Shown: positions 35,377 to 43,551 of the stretch, piece by piece
Layout of the letters: each line of letters starts with the position of its first letter
Numbering within the stretch: position 1 is the first letter of the stretch
From: Flavonifractor hominis
GTDB lineage: Bacteria; Bacillota; Clostridia; Oscillospirales; Oscillospiraceae
DNA: 64,000 bases
Reading direction: 5' to 3'
Assembly: GCF_040095835.1 (NCBI RefSeq)
Contig: NZ_JBBMFT010000001.1
Span: 186,001-250,000 of the forward strand
Notes under the pieces: generated by a model
Database searches by the model: none
What the model saw: only the letters and a program-made list of their open reading frames with translations
Told to the model about the DNA's origin: nothing
Position numbers and translations under genes: made by a program

Positions 35377-36012
35377 ATGACAGCAGAGCAGATTCAACTG
35401 CAGCAACTGATGGATGAACAGCTCTGCCATGCGGTCGCATTGGGTGATCGTACGGCAGAAGAAGTTCTTGTGTTGCGTTATAACCGGACGGTTCGGATGT
35501 GCGCGCGTCCCTACTTTTTGGCAGGTGGGGATAGTGAGGATCTGATACAGGAAGGCATGGTTGGTCTGCTTGCCGCAATTCGGGAGTATGATCCGTCGAA
35601 AGCGGCGTCTTTCCGTACCTATGCGGAGGTTTGTATTAAAAACCGCCTGATTTCTGCCATCAAAGCAGCAGCGAGAGATAAGCACACACCGCTGAACAAC
35701 TCAGTCTCGTTCGAAACCCCTCTTTTTAGCGGGAGCGGCGATTCGTATCCCTATAGCACCCCAGGCCAACAGACGGAGGATCCAGAGGAAATTCTGTTGA
35801 GCAGGGAGGCCTTCCGTGAGCGGATGGATGCGCTGAAGGGCCAATTGTCCGGTTTCGAAGCAAACGTACTTCGGTTGTATCTGAACGGTTTGTCCTACTC
35901 TGAAATTGCAGCCGAGGTAAATAAGTCCCCGAAATCGGTGGACAACGCTGTGCAGCGTATTCGACGTAAATTGGCACAGCATTTTTCAACTGGCGACTTC
36001 AGCAAGTGCTGA
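35377..36012 (+). CDS. SigH-like RNA polymerase sigma factor
   Basis: This 211-aa sigma-70 family protein has region 2 (GDSEDLIQEGMVGLLAAIREYD, SFRTYAEVCIKNRLISAIKAA), the KHTPLNNSVSFETPL segment seen in sigma-H, and region 4 (LSGFEANVLRLYLNGLSYSE, KSPKSVDNAVQRIRRKL). Sigma-H triggers early sporulation in Bacilli and Clostridia. The match is by motif order; whether this is the orthologous Spo0H cannot be proven here. ATG 35377 follows AAGGAGAA. Confidence 0.78.
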   Translation: MTAEQIQLQQLMDEQLCHAVALGDRTAEEVLVLRYNRTVRMCARPYFLAGGDSEDLIQEGMVGLLAAIREYDPSKAASFRTYAEVCIKNRLISAIKAAARDKHTPLNNSVSFETPLFSGSGDSYPYSTPGQQTEDPEEILLSREAFRERMDALKGQLSGFEANVLRLYLNGLSYSEIAAEVNKSPKSVDNAVQRIRRKLAQHFSTGDFSKC

Positions 36013-36082
36013 ACGCAATATTATTGACCCAGCAGAAACGGTTATCCGGACCTGGGCAACAAAGCAAAGAGAGGGTATCATC

Positions 36083-36364
36083 ATGTACGAAGACAAGACT
36101 CTGGTATGTAAGGAATGTGGCCAGGAGTTCGTGTTCACCGCTGGTGAGCAGGAGTTCTACGCTGAGCGTGGTTTCCAGAACGAGCCCCAGCGCTGCAAGG
36201 CTTGCCGTGACGCCCGCAAGGCCGCTTCCCGTGGCCCCCGCGAGTATTTCACCGCTACCTGTGCTGCCTGCGGCGGCGAGGCCAAGGTTCCTTTCGAGCC
36301 CAAGTCCGACCGTCCTGTTTATTGCAGCGACTGCTTTGCCCGTATGCGTGGCGAGCAGCACTAA
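36083..36364 (+). CDS. Zinc-ribbon domain-containing protein
   Basis: This 93-aa protein has two tandem Cys4 ribbons: CKECGQEFVFTAGEQEFYA...CKAC (residues about 9-40) and CAACGGEAKVPFE...CSDC (about 59-85). This is the probable zinc-ribbon family common in Clostridia. Codon use is strongly biased to GC-rich favoured codons, suggesting high expression. It has its own terminator. Function unknown; may bind nucleic acid. Confidence 0.82.
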   Translation: MYEDKTLVCKECGQEFVFTAGEQEFYAERGFQNEPQRCKACRDARKAASRGPREYFTATCAACGGEAKVPFEPKSDRPVYCSDCFARMRGEQH

Positions 36365-36375
36365 GATCCGGTTTC

Positions 36376-36409
36376 AAAAGGGCGCCCTATCAAGGGCGCC
36401 CTTTTTTTT
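36376..36409 (+). terminator. Terminator after the zinc-ribbon gene
   Basis: AAAAGGGCGCCCT / AGGGCGCCCTTTTTTTT forms a strong stem with a long T run. Confidence 0.85.
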
Positions 36410-36496
36410 ATGCGGTCAGTCATTGTTATTTTGTTGGTATAGACAGGCTTTTCATAGGACTTATTTTGTATATTTTACCAGAGTTCAACTTTGAAG

Positions 36497-36532
36497 TGAA
36501 TAATTATTAAAAATCTATTGCAATTTTATTCA
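36497..36532 (+). promoter_or_regulatory. Tandem ARG boxes (ArgR operator) before argG
   Basis: TGAATAATTATTAA (36497-36510) matches 13 of 14 of the ARG-box core TGAATwwwwATTCA, and TGCAATTTTATTCA (36519-36532) matches 12 of 14. Their centres are 22 bp apart, close to the 21 bp of classical box pairs. The second box overlaps the argG minus-35. ArgR is encoded at 9180-9632. Confidence 0.65.
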
Positions 36533-36546
36533 TCTAGCTGTATGAT
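36518..36546 (+). promoter_or_regulatory. Promoter of argGHF
   Basis: TTGCAA (36518-36523) and TATGAT (36541-36546) are 17 bp apart; the minus-35 lies within the second ARG box, so bound ArgR would block RNA polymerase. Confidence 0.7.
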
Positions 36547-36597
36547 AAGGCTACAAAGTCAAGCACCGGATGTGCTGAGATTGAGGAGCGGATGGAC

Positions 36598-37830
36598 ATG
36601 GACAAGAAGAACATCAAAAAGGTTGTACTGGCCTATTCTGGTGGACTGGATACTTCTATTATTATTCCCTGGCTGAAAGAGAACTATAACAACTGTGAAG
36701 TAATTGCAGTCTCTGGAAATGTGGGACAGGGAACAGAGTTGGATGGACTGGAGGAGAAAGCGATCCAGACGGGTGCCTCCAAGTTGTATATTGAAGATTT
36801 GACGGACGAATTTGTGGATGAGTTTATCATTCCGACGGTAAAGGCGGGCGCGTTGTACGAGGATTATATGCTTGGTACCAGTTTCGCGCGGCCGTTGATT
36901 GCCAAGCGTCTGGTGGAGATTGCCAAGGCGGAGGGAGCGGATGCTATCTGCCATGGCTGTACTGGCAAGGGAAATGATCAGGTACGGTTTGAATTGGCTA
37001 TTAAAGCCTTTGCCCCTGATATGCCCATTATTGCACCCTGGAGAGAGTGGAGCATAAAATCCCGTGAAGAAGAGATTGCTTATGCCGAGGCTCACAATAT
37101 TCCTCTGAAGATTACCCGTGAGACCAACTACTCCAAGGATAAAAACCTGTGGCATCTGAGCCATGAGGGGTTGGACCTGGAGGATCCCGGCAATGAACCT
37201 CAGTATGAGAAGGCAGGTTTCCTGGAGATGGGGGTCTCGCCCATGCAGGCGCCGGATCATCCGACCTATATAACGCTGGACTTTGAACAGGGCGTGCCTG
37301 TGGCGCTGGATGGGCAGAAGATGAGTGCCAAGGAAATCATTCTGAAGCTGAATGATCTGGGAGGAGCCAACGGTGTTGGTCTGTTGGATATTGTAGAGAA
37401 CCGGCTGGTGGGGATGAAGTGCCGCGGTGTATATGAGACGCCCGGTGGTGCTATTTTGTATCACGCGTTGAAGGTGCTGGAAACCCTGTGTCTGGATAAG
37501 TATGCTGCTCATAAAAAACAGGAGCTGGCTATTACATTTGCCGATCTGGTCTACAATGGCCAGTGGTATACCCCTCTGCGTAAGGCACTGTCTGCCTTTG
37601 TAGATGTACTTATGGAACACTGCACGGGCAAGGTAAAGCTCAAACTATATAAGGGCAATATCATCAATGCCGGTGTGTGGAGTGACTGGTCGCTGTACGA
37701 TCCGGAGATTGCCACATTCGATGAGGATGAGGTCTACAACCAGGCAGATTCCGCTGGATTCATCAGCCTGTTTGGATTGCCGATTAAGGTCCAGGCCAAG
37801 GTGGATGCCAAGAACACTGGAAAGCAGTAA
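36598..37830 (+). CDS. argG: Argininosuccinate synthase
   Basis: This 410-aa enzyme joins citrulline and aspartate using ATP. Visible: the pyrophosphatase loop LAYSGGLDTS, GCTGKGNDQVRFE and the substrate segment SYAQAPDHP-like VSPMQAPDHPTYITLDFE. ATG 36598 has ideal spacing to GAGGAG (36583-36588); ATG 36592 would add two residues. First gene of argG-argH-argF under ArgR control. Confidence 0.96.
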   Translation: MDKKNIKKVVLAYSGGLDTSIIIPWLKENYNNCEVIAVSGNVGQGTELDGLEEKAIQTGASKLYIEDLTDEFVDEFIIPTVKAGALYEDYMLGTSFARPLIAKRLVEIAKAEGADAICHGCTGKGNDQVRFELAIKAFAPDMPIIAPWREWSIKSREEEIAYAEAHNIPLKITRETNYSKDKNLWHLSHEGLDLEDPGNEPQYEKAGFLEMGVSPMQAPDHPTYITLDFEQGVPVALDGQKMSAKEIILKLNDLGGANGVGLLDIVENRLVGMKCRGVYETPGGAILYHALKVLETLCLDKYAAHKKQELAITFADLVYNGQWYTPLRKALSAFVDVLMEHCTGKVKLKLYKGNIINAGVWSDWSLYDPEIATFDEDEVYNQADSAGFISLFGLPIKVQAKVDAKNTGKQ

Positions 37831-37840
37831 TCGTAGAGAA

Positions 37841-37888
37841 GAGGAGGGGGCGCCCGGCTGGTCCATGTGGCCGGCCGGGCGCACTGAT
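37841..37888 (+). promoter_or_regulatory. Split ribosome site with hairpin before argH
   Basis: GAGGAGGGGG (37841-37850) lies 38 bp before ATG 37889, but GCGCCCGGC (37850-37858) pairs perfectly with GCCGGGCGC (37874-37882). Folding would bring the Shine-Dalgarno to about 6 nt from the ATG. An in-frame ATG at 37865 inside the loop is an alternative start. Confidence 0.5.
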
Positions 37889-39283
37889 ATGAAGGAAAAA
37901 TTATGGGCTGGACGTTTTTCCAAAGCGTCCAATCAGATTGCGGATGATTTCAATTCATCCATCCATGTGGACAGCCGTATGTATCGGCAGGATATTACCG
38001 GTTCGCTGGCCCATGCTGCCATGCTGACGGCTCAGGGCATTCTGGCGCAGCAGGATTATGAGCAGATTGTCTCTGGTTTGGAGGGGATTTTACAGGATCT
38101 GGATAGCGGCGTCCTGACGATTGACCCCCAGGCGGAGGATATCCATATGTTTGTGGAGGCGGAGCTGACTCAACGGATTGGCGATGCCGGAAAGCGGCTG
38201 CACACTGCCCGCAGCCGAAACGATCAGGTTGCGCTGGATCTGAGACTTTATTTGCGGGATGCTGTAAGAGAGATCCGTATCCAACTGGATCATTTGATTG
38301 CCGCTGTTCTGGAACAGGCAAAAGCAAACACAGATGCCATTATGCCTGGCTACACTCATCTTCAGCGGGCCCAGCCGGTAACCTTTGCTCACCATCTTCT
38401 GGCCTATGCCATGATGTTTACCAGGGATGTGGCACGGCTCAGCGATGCAGTTAAGCGGATGAATCTCTGCCCGCTGGGCTCCTGTGCACTGGCTGGCACC
38501 ACGTATGATACGGATCGGATGCTTACAGCCAAAACGCTTGGGTTTGATGGGATTACCCTTAATAGTATTGACGGTGTGTCTGATCGGGATTTTTGTGTGG
38601 AACTGCTCTCGGCGATGTCTGTGATCATGATGCACCTGTCCCGCTTTTCAGAGGAGATCGTGCTCTGGTCCTCCTGGGAGTTCAAGTTTGTGGAGCTGGA
38701 CGATAGTTTTACCACCGGCTCCAGCATTATGCCGCAGAAAAAGAATCCGGATATGGCCGAGCTGGTTCGAGGTAAGACTGGGCGGGTATACGGCGATCTG
38801 ATGGGTACCCTGACCATGCTCAAAGGGCTTCCGCTGGCCTACAACAAGGATATGCAGGAGGATAAAGAGGCGATCTTTGACGCTGTGGATACTGTGCACC
38901 ACTGTCTGGAAGTGTTTGTGCCAATGGTGGAAAGCATGACGGCGCTGAAGGACAACATGTATGCCGCTGCGCAGAAGGGATTCATCAACGCCACAGACTT
39001 GGCGGACTATTTGGTTAAACAGGGGATGCCCTTCCGTTCTGCCTATAAGATTGTGGGCCAACTGGTGGCCAAGTGCATCAGAGAAGGCCGAGTTTTGGAG
39101 GATCTTCCACTGGAGGAATATCGTGCATTGTCGCCCTTGTTTGGGCCGGAACTGTACCAGACGATTGACCTGCATACCTGCGTGGAAAAGCGTATTTCTG
39201 CCGGTGGTACCGGTATGGCTTCCGTGCAGGTCCAGATAGACTATATTACACATTTTCTGGCACAGGAAGAATCGAAGGAGTGA
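37889..39283 (+). CDS. argH: Argininosuccinate lyase
   Basis: This 464-aa member of the fumarase/aspartase superfamily splits argininosuccinate to arginine and fumarate. Visible: KLWAGRFSKASNQIADDFNS at the start, TARSRNDQVALDLRLYLRD, PGYTHLQRAQPVTFAHH and the signature GSSIMPQKKNPDMAEL. ATG 37889 fits the family start; ATG 37865 would add eight residues (MWPAGRTD). Confidence 0.96.
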   Translation: MKEKLWAGRFSKASNQIADDFNSSIHVDSRMYRQDITGSLAHAAMLTAQGILAQQDYEQIVSGLEGILQDLDSGVLTIDPQAEDIHMFVEAELTQRIGDAGKRLHTARSRNDQVALDLRLYLRDAVREIRIQLDHLIAAVLEQAKANTDAIMPGYTHLQRAQPVTFAHHLLAYAMMFTRDVARLSDAVKRMNLCPLGSCALAGTTYDTDRMLTAKTLGFDGITLNSIDGVSDRDFCVELLSAMSVIMMHLSRFSEEIVLWSSWEFKFVELDDSFTTGSSIMPQKKNPDMAELVRGKTGRVYGDLMGTLTMLKGLPLAYNKDMQEDKEAIFDAVDTVHHCLEVFVPMVESMTALKDNMYAAAQKGFINATDLADYLVKQGMPFRSAYKIVGQLVAKCIREGRVLEDLPLEEYRALSPLFGPELYQTIDLHTCVEKRISAGGTGMASVQVQIDYITHFLAQEESKE

Positions 39284-39288
39284 ACTAT

Positions 39289-40284
39289 ATGGACCTGAAG
39301 GGGAAACACATCCTGAGCGTATCAGACCTGACTGCGGAAGAGATCCATGGACTTCTGGACCTGTCAGCAAGACTAAAGGCGTGGAAGAAAGCTGGAATTC
39401 CGCATCGGCTCTGTGAGGGAAAGAATATTGTACTTCTCTTTGAAAAGACCAGCACCCGTACCCGCTGCGCCTTTGAGGTGGCCGGCTATGATCTGGGTAT
39501 GGGGGTAACGTATCTGGATCCCGCTGGTTCCCAGATGGGAAACAAGGAGAGTATTGCTGATACGGCCCGTGTATTGGGCAGGATGTATGATGGGATTGAG
39601 TACCGGGGATTTGAGCAGAGCGTAGTGGAAGAGCTGGCTCATTATGCCGGCGTACCGGTGTGGAACGGACTGACTGACCAGTCCCATCCAACCCAGATTC
39701 TGGCAGATCTGCTCACGATCCAGGAACATTTTGGCCATTTGAAAGGGATTAAGTTTGTCTTTATGGGGGATGCCCATTTCAATATGGCAAATTCTCTGAT
39801 GGTGGGCTGTGCCAAAATGGGGATGGAATTTACTGCGTGTGCCCCTAAAGCGTATTTCCCGGATCAGAAGTTGGTGGACCAGTGTGTTGCCATTGCCGGA
39901 CAGACAGGGGCCAAGCTGCATTTTACAGAAAATGTAGCTGAGGCAGTCACTGGTGCAGATGTAATTTATACAGATATCTGGGTCTCTATGGGGGAGCCGG
40001 CTGAAGTATGGGAGGAGCGGATCCATGCACTGCTGCCCTATCAGGTGAATCAGACGGTTATGGATCTGGCTGGTCCGCAGGCGGTGTTTATGCATTGCCT
40101 CCCGTCTTTCCATGATCAGAAGACGACCATTGGAAAAAAGATTGGGGAGCAATATGGTCTGAACGGAATGGAAGTGACCGACGACGTATTTGAAAGTCCC
40201 GCTTCCATCGTTTTTGATGAGGCGGAAAACCGAATGCACACCATCAAGGCGGTCATGGCCGCCACGTTGGCAGGGGTGAACTGA
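39289..40284 (+). CDS. argF: Ornithine carbamoyltransferase
   Basis: This 331-aa enzyme makes citrulline from ornithine and carbamoyl phosphate. Visible: carbamoyl-phosphate loop STRTRCAFE, DQSHPTQILADLLT, and the ornithine-site HCLPSFHD. ATG 39289 follows GAAGGAG at 8 bp; the stop of argH lies just before. argF-argG-argH together complete ornithine to arginine. Confidence 0.96.
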   Translation: MDLKGKHILSVSDLTAEEIHGLLDLSARLKAWKKAGIPHRLCEGKNIVLLFEKTSTRTRCAFEVAGYDLGMGVTYLDPAGSQMGNKESIADTARVLGRMYDGIEYRGFEQSVVEELAHYAGVPVWNGLTDQSHPTQILADLLTIQEHFGHLKGIKFVFMGDAHFNMANSLMVGCAKMGMEFTACAPKAYFPDQKLVDQCVAIAGQTGAKLHFTENVAEAVTGADVIYTDIWVSMGEPAEVWEERIHALLPYQVNQTVMDLAGPQAVFMHCLPSFHDQKTTIGKKIGEQYGLNGMEVTDDVFESPASIVFDEAENRMHTIKAVMAATLAGVN

Positions 40285-40813
40285 TTTTGTTTTTGGGTTC
40301 CGATACAAACAGCCGGTATAGGCGATTTACTGTATCCCAGCAGGCCTGATCCAGCACGCCACTCTCCGGTTGTCCGGCAGCCCGCTGGGCCCATCGGATG
40401 TTGTGACCGGTGGGTACATCGTAGTTGCCGGAGACTGGGCCTGGTTCTACATCGGTAAAAGACTTGGAAAGAGTCAGGAACATGGACTGAAGCAGTCTGA
40501 GATAGGTGCTGTCCTGCCCCGGAGAAATTGTTTTACCCGGCCCTGGATACCCTGCAAAGGGGAAAGAGGACTTTTGAAATGCGATTGACTGACGGTAAGC
40601 GGCCGCGATGGCATCCCAGGTGGTCTGATCAACCCGTCCGGTAACCGGAGGGAATAATTCCCGTTGAAAGAGCATGACGGCTTCCAGAGTCCGTTCTCCA
40701 AATATGCCGTCTGGAGTGAGTCTGGGAAGAAATTCGTATGTGAAGGAAAGGGCACGCAGCATGGTTTGAAGACTGCGTACAGGTTGCCCTAAATAATGGA
40801 ATTGGCTTCGCAT
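40253..40813 (-). CDS. Peptidoglycan-binding domain protein
   Basis: This 186-aa protein has one clear PG_binding_1 repeat (VRSLQTMLRALSF, TPDGIFGERTLEAVMLFQRE) and a weaker second one (YLRLLQSMFLTLSKSF...). No signal peptide is evident. Its start ATGA overlaps the stop of the next gene upstream, forming a three-gene minus-strand operon. Its 3' end overlaps the argF 3' end by 32 bp, tail to tail. Probably acts with the spore or cell wall; no catalytic domain seen. Confidence 0.7.
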   Translation of the reverse strand: MRSQFHYLGQPVRSLQTMLRALSFTYEFLPRLTPDGIFGERTLEAVMLFQRELFPPVTGRVDQTTWDAIAAAYRQSIAFQKSSFPFAGYPGPGKTISPGQDSTYLRLLQSMFLTLSKSFTDVEPGPVSGNYDVPTGHNIRWAQRAAGQPESGVLDQACWDTVNRLYRLFVSEPKNKISSPLPTWRP

Positions 40814-42030
40814 CAGATATCAGCTCCTCTCTCATCGACGGCTCCAAGTATTAACGGACTGCCTGGGTATTGGGTCAGGCTGGTGGCCAAACTCTCTGGG
40901 ATCTCCGGGCGGAACTGTTCAGGAATGACGTTGGTATAGTTGGATAGAGTGTCGGTTATGCCAGCGTAGAGTGCGTAGAGGGCTTGCCATGTCTCCGCCC
41001 CCACGATGCCATCCTGCGTGATACCAGCCATTCGTTGCAATGCGATGACCGCATTTTCAGTGTTTGTGCCAAAGATACCATCTACTGTTACAGGCGGAAT
41101 GGTATTATAAAACTCAGATACAACGGAGAGCAGGTATTGGATTACCTTTACCTGCTCTCCGCTGTCGCCTTTGGAGATAGTATCCGGAAAATCCAGTGGG
41201 ATGCCGATGGAATAAAATGTTTGCCCTTCGCTGATGAGTTCCGCCAGGTCCAGAATGCCTACATAGAGGTAGACCATCTTATACCACGTGGCGTTTCCTA
41301 CAATGCCGTCTGGGGTCAGACTAAAAATTTCTTGGAATCGTTTTACAGAAGCCTCGGTCTGTGAGCCAAAGTTACCATCCACTGGGCTGACTTTTGGGAT
41401 AGCAGGATAGTCCCGGGAAATACGGTTGAGCATAGTTTGAATGCGTACCACCTCTTCGCCCCGCGCACCTCGTCGAATGGGGTAGCCCGGGTAAGAGTAG
41501 CGGATACCCATCACAGGAGCGTTTTGTACTAGCTCAATATTGTCACCGTAATAATAGCGTAGGATCTCCATGGCGTCTGCACCATTTTCTGCCAGAGCCT
41601 GACTGCCCCACTGGGACAGCCCGTCACAGGTGGTAGTTGTACCGTTACAAAATTTCGCGGCCAATGGCTCAACAAAGCCGACTCTGCGTATGTAGGAGTT
41701 GAAGATCTCATCCACCATCTGACTTATATTTTCAAAAATATTACGCCCATTTATAAATTTTTGATCATATGCTGTGCTGGCGGTGATATTAAACGGATAG
41801 CCACGACTTGGATAAAATTCGGTATAGACCCGGTTAAGGGCAAAGGATATGATTGCCAGGATATTTGCGCGGATCGCCTCGGGTTCCCAGGTGGGGTAGA
41901 TTTCACTGGAGGCCACGTTTTTTACATAATCAGGGAAGGATACTGTTACATTTTCCGCGTTGGAATCAGGTGGCCCCAGGTGTACGGTAATGTATTGTGG
42001 AACATAAGGGGTAATGGGAGCGGTTGCCAT
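40813..42030 (-). CDS. SpoIID-like / peptidoglycan-binding protein
   Basis: This 405-aa protein has an N-terminal SpoIID-like part (YPTWEPEAIRANILAIISFAL, SRGYPFNITASTAYDQ, WGSQALAENGADAMEILRYY) and two PG_binding_1 repeats (VRIQTMLNRISRDYP, PVDGNFGSQTEASVKRFQEI; VKVIQYLLSVVSEFY, TVDGIFGTNTENAVIALQRM). ATG 42030 follows AAAGGAGGG. It lacks an obvious signal peptide. The architecture resembles spore cortex-lytic or spore-wall proteins; specific role unproven. Confidence 0.75.
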   Translation of the reverse strand: MATAPITPYVPQYITVHLGPPDSNAENVTVSFPDYVKNVASSEIYPTWEPEAIRANILAIISFALNRVYTEFYPSRGYPFNITASTAYDQKFINGRNIFENISQMVDEIFNSYIRRVGFVEPLAAKFCNGTTTTCDGLSQWGSQALAENGADAMEILRYYYGDNIELVQNAPVMGIRYSYPGYPIRRGARGEEVVRIQTMLNRISRDYPAIPKVSPVDGNFGSQTEASVKRFQEIFSLTPDGIVGNATWYKMVYLYVGILDLAELISEGQTFYSIGIPLDFPDTISKGDSGEQVKVIQYLLSVVSEFYNTIPPVTVDGIFGTNTENAVIALQRMAGITQDGIVGAETWQALYALYAGITDTLSNYTNVIPEQFRPEIPESLATSLTQYPGSPLILGAVDERGADI

Positions 42031-42043
42031 AACGTACCCTCCT

Positions 42044-42433
42044 TTAGAGATCCTGAGGCGGAACATCCACGCGGTCCATTGTGGTGTTGGGATCCGCCTG
42101 TTCCGGCAGTGGGATGAGCTCTAATTCCTGAAGAGTCTCTGTGTTTGGAAACACCTGCACATTTTCAATCAGGCTGGTTTCGTAACCGGGTGCTTCCGTC
42201 CAAATATCACAGGACGTGAAACCAACGGGATTCCCGGGAGATTCACTGTCGGACGGATCAGGTGTACGTACCCGTACAGGGGATGTGCGCCCATTTTCAT
42301 CGGAAATGCGGATGGCCAGCAGTGTGCTCCGACCATCGGCGGCTTTCTGTGTAATAGCTACTGTTGCGCCCTGAATAGGGACCTGTGCTCTGGATGTATA
42401 GACTCTGGTTACGATCGTTCCAATCGAAGCCAA
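42044..42433 (-). CDS. Carboxypeptidase-regulatory-like beta-sandwich protein
   Basis: This 129-aa protein reads GTIVTRVYTSRAQVPIQGATVAI then DENGRTSPVRVRTPDP and ...YETSLIENVQVFPNTE, a pattern of the carboxypeptidase regulatory-like (CarboxypepD_reg) fold. TTG 42433 is favoured (AAGGAGGT gives about 7-bp spacing); GTG 42442 overlaps the ribosome site. It is first of three minus-strand genes with the peptidoglycan-binding proteins. Function unknown. Confidence 0.65.
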   Translation of the reverse strand: MASIGTIVTRVYTSRAQVPIQGATVAITQKAADGRSTLLAIRISDENGRTSPVRVRTPDPSDSESPGNPVGFTSCDIWTEAPGYETSLIENVQVFPNTETLQELELIPLPEQADPNTTMDRVDVPPQDL

Positions 42434-42491
42434 TTTGTGCACCTCCTTTTCTCTCTACTCTATGTCGGGTGAGCTCAGCTTGCCACACAGC

Positions 42492-42521
42492 TTGACTCAA
42501 TTTGTGGTGTATGTGTATAAT
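42492..42521 (+). promoter_or_regulatory. Promoter of coaX
   Basis: TTGACT (42492-42497) and TATAAT (42516-42521) with an 18-bp spacer, diverging from the minus-strand operon. Confidence 0.75.
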
Positions 42522-42551
42522 AAACCTAAGACAATCGGGGGAGGAAGAAAT

Positions 42552-43340
42552 ATGATTCTTGCGGTCGATATTGGCAATTCTACCACAACGGTGGGTTTGT
42601 TTGAACCGACAGGCAAATTGTCATTTCTCTCTTCAATGGAGACATCGCGAGGGAAGACCAGGGACCAGTGTGCCATTGATCTGCTTGGAGTGATGCGTCT
42701 TTATGGGGCGGATGTCCGGAGCGTGGATGGAGCTATTCTCTCCAGTGTAGTTCCGCCATTGACCGCGATCATGACGGATGCCATTGCACATTTTACCGGG
42801 AGACCGCCAATGGTGGTGGGACCGGGAATCAAGACCGGCCTAAATATCAAAGCAGAGATTCACAATCAGCTGGGGAGCGATATTGTTGCATCGTCTGTGG
42901 CAGCGATTGCCAAGTATAAAAGTCCGATAGTGACCATAGATATGGGGACGGCTACGACCCTGTCACTGATTGTTGGAAACGTCTATGAAGGATGCAGTAT
43001 CATGCCAGGATTGACTCTGGCGCTGGAAGCGCTCTCCGAGCGGGCGGCAGCACTTCCGCCCATCTCACTGGAAAGTGCTGCGCCGGTTGGACTGATGGGT
43101 CACACCACAGAGGAGGCCATGCGTTCGGGGGTATTGTATGGACATGCCAGCATGATAGGAGGGATGGTGGACCGGATTGAGGCAGAACTGGGATGCCCGG
43201 TGACAGTGGTAGCCACAGGAGGGAATGCTCCACGCATTCTGCGTTACTGCAAACGTACCATCCATTATGATGCTGATCTTGTCATGAGCGGACTATATTT
43301 GCTATATGAGAAAAATACCAGAAAAAACCGTAAAGAGTGA
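42552..43340 (+). CDS. coaX: Type III pantothenate kinase
   Basis: This 262-aa ASKHA kinase begins MILAVDIGNSTTTVGLFEPT and contains VGPGIKTGLNIK, TIDMGTATTLSLIVG and PGLTLALEALSERAAALP. It phosphorylates pantothenate, the first step to CoA, and is insensitive to CoA feedback in characterised members. ATG 42552 follows GGGGGAGGAA. Confidence 0.95.
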   Translation: MILAVDIGNSTTTVGLFEPTGKLSFLSSMETSRGKTRDQCAIDLLGVMRLYGADVRSVDGAILSSVVPPLTAIMTDAIAHFTGRPPMVVGPGIKTGLNIKAEIHNQLGSDIVASSVAAIAKYKSPIVTIDMGTATTLSLIVGNVYEGCSIMPGLTLALEALSERAAALPPISLESAAPVGLMGHTTEEAMRSGVLYGHASMIGGMVDRIEAELGCPVTVVATGGNAPRILRYCKRTIHYDADLVMSGLYLLYEKNTRKNRKE

Positions 43341-43401
43341 CCTGTCGATATACATGGCGGCACATGAGCCGTTCAAAAATTATTTTTAAAGGGTTTCTTT
43401 G

Positions 43402-43433
43402 AGCGCCTGTCATTTTTTGGACAGGCGCTTTTT
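43402..43433 (+). terminator. Terminator after coaX
   Basis: AGCGCCTGTC / GACAGGCGCT with an 8-nt loop and a TTTTTG tail. Confidence 0.8.
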
Positions 43434-43486
43434 GCATGGCAAATTTAAAACACATTCAATTTTATGCTTTTAGTCGCAAGAAACAC

Positions 43487-43515
43487 TTGCCTTTTTGCAA
43501 GTTTATAGATATAAT
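43487..43515 (+). promoter_or_regulatory. Promoter of the aminotransferase gene
   Basis: TTGCCT (43487-43492) and TATAAT (43510-43515) separated by 17 bp. Confidence 0.7.
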
Positions 43516-43551
43516 ATGTCATGATTTTGACTTGCAAAGGGAGAGATTCCA

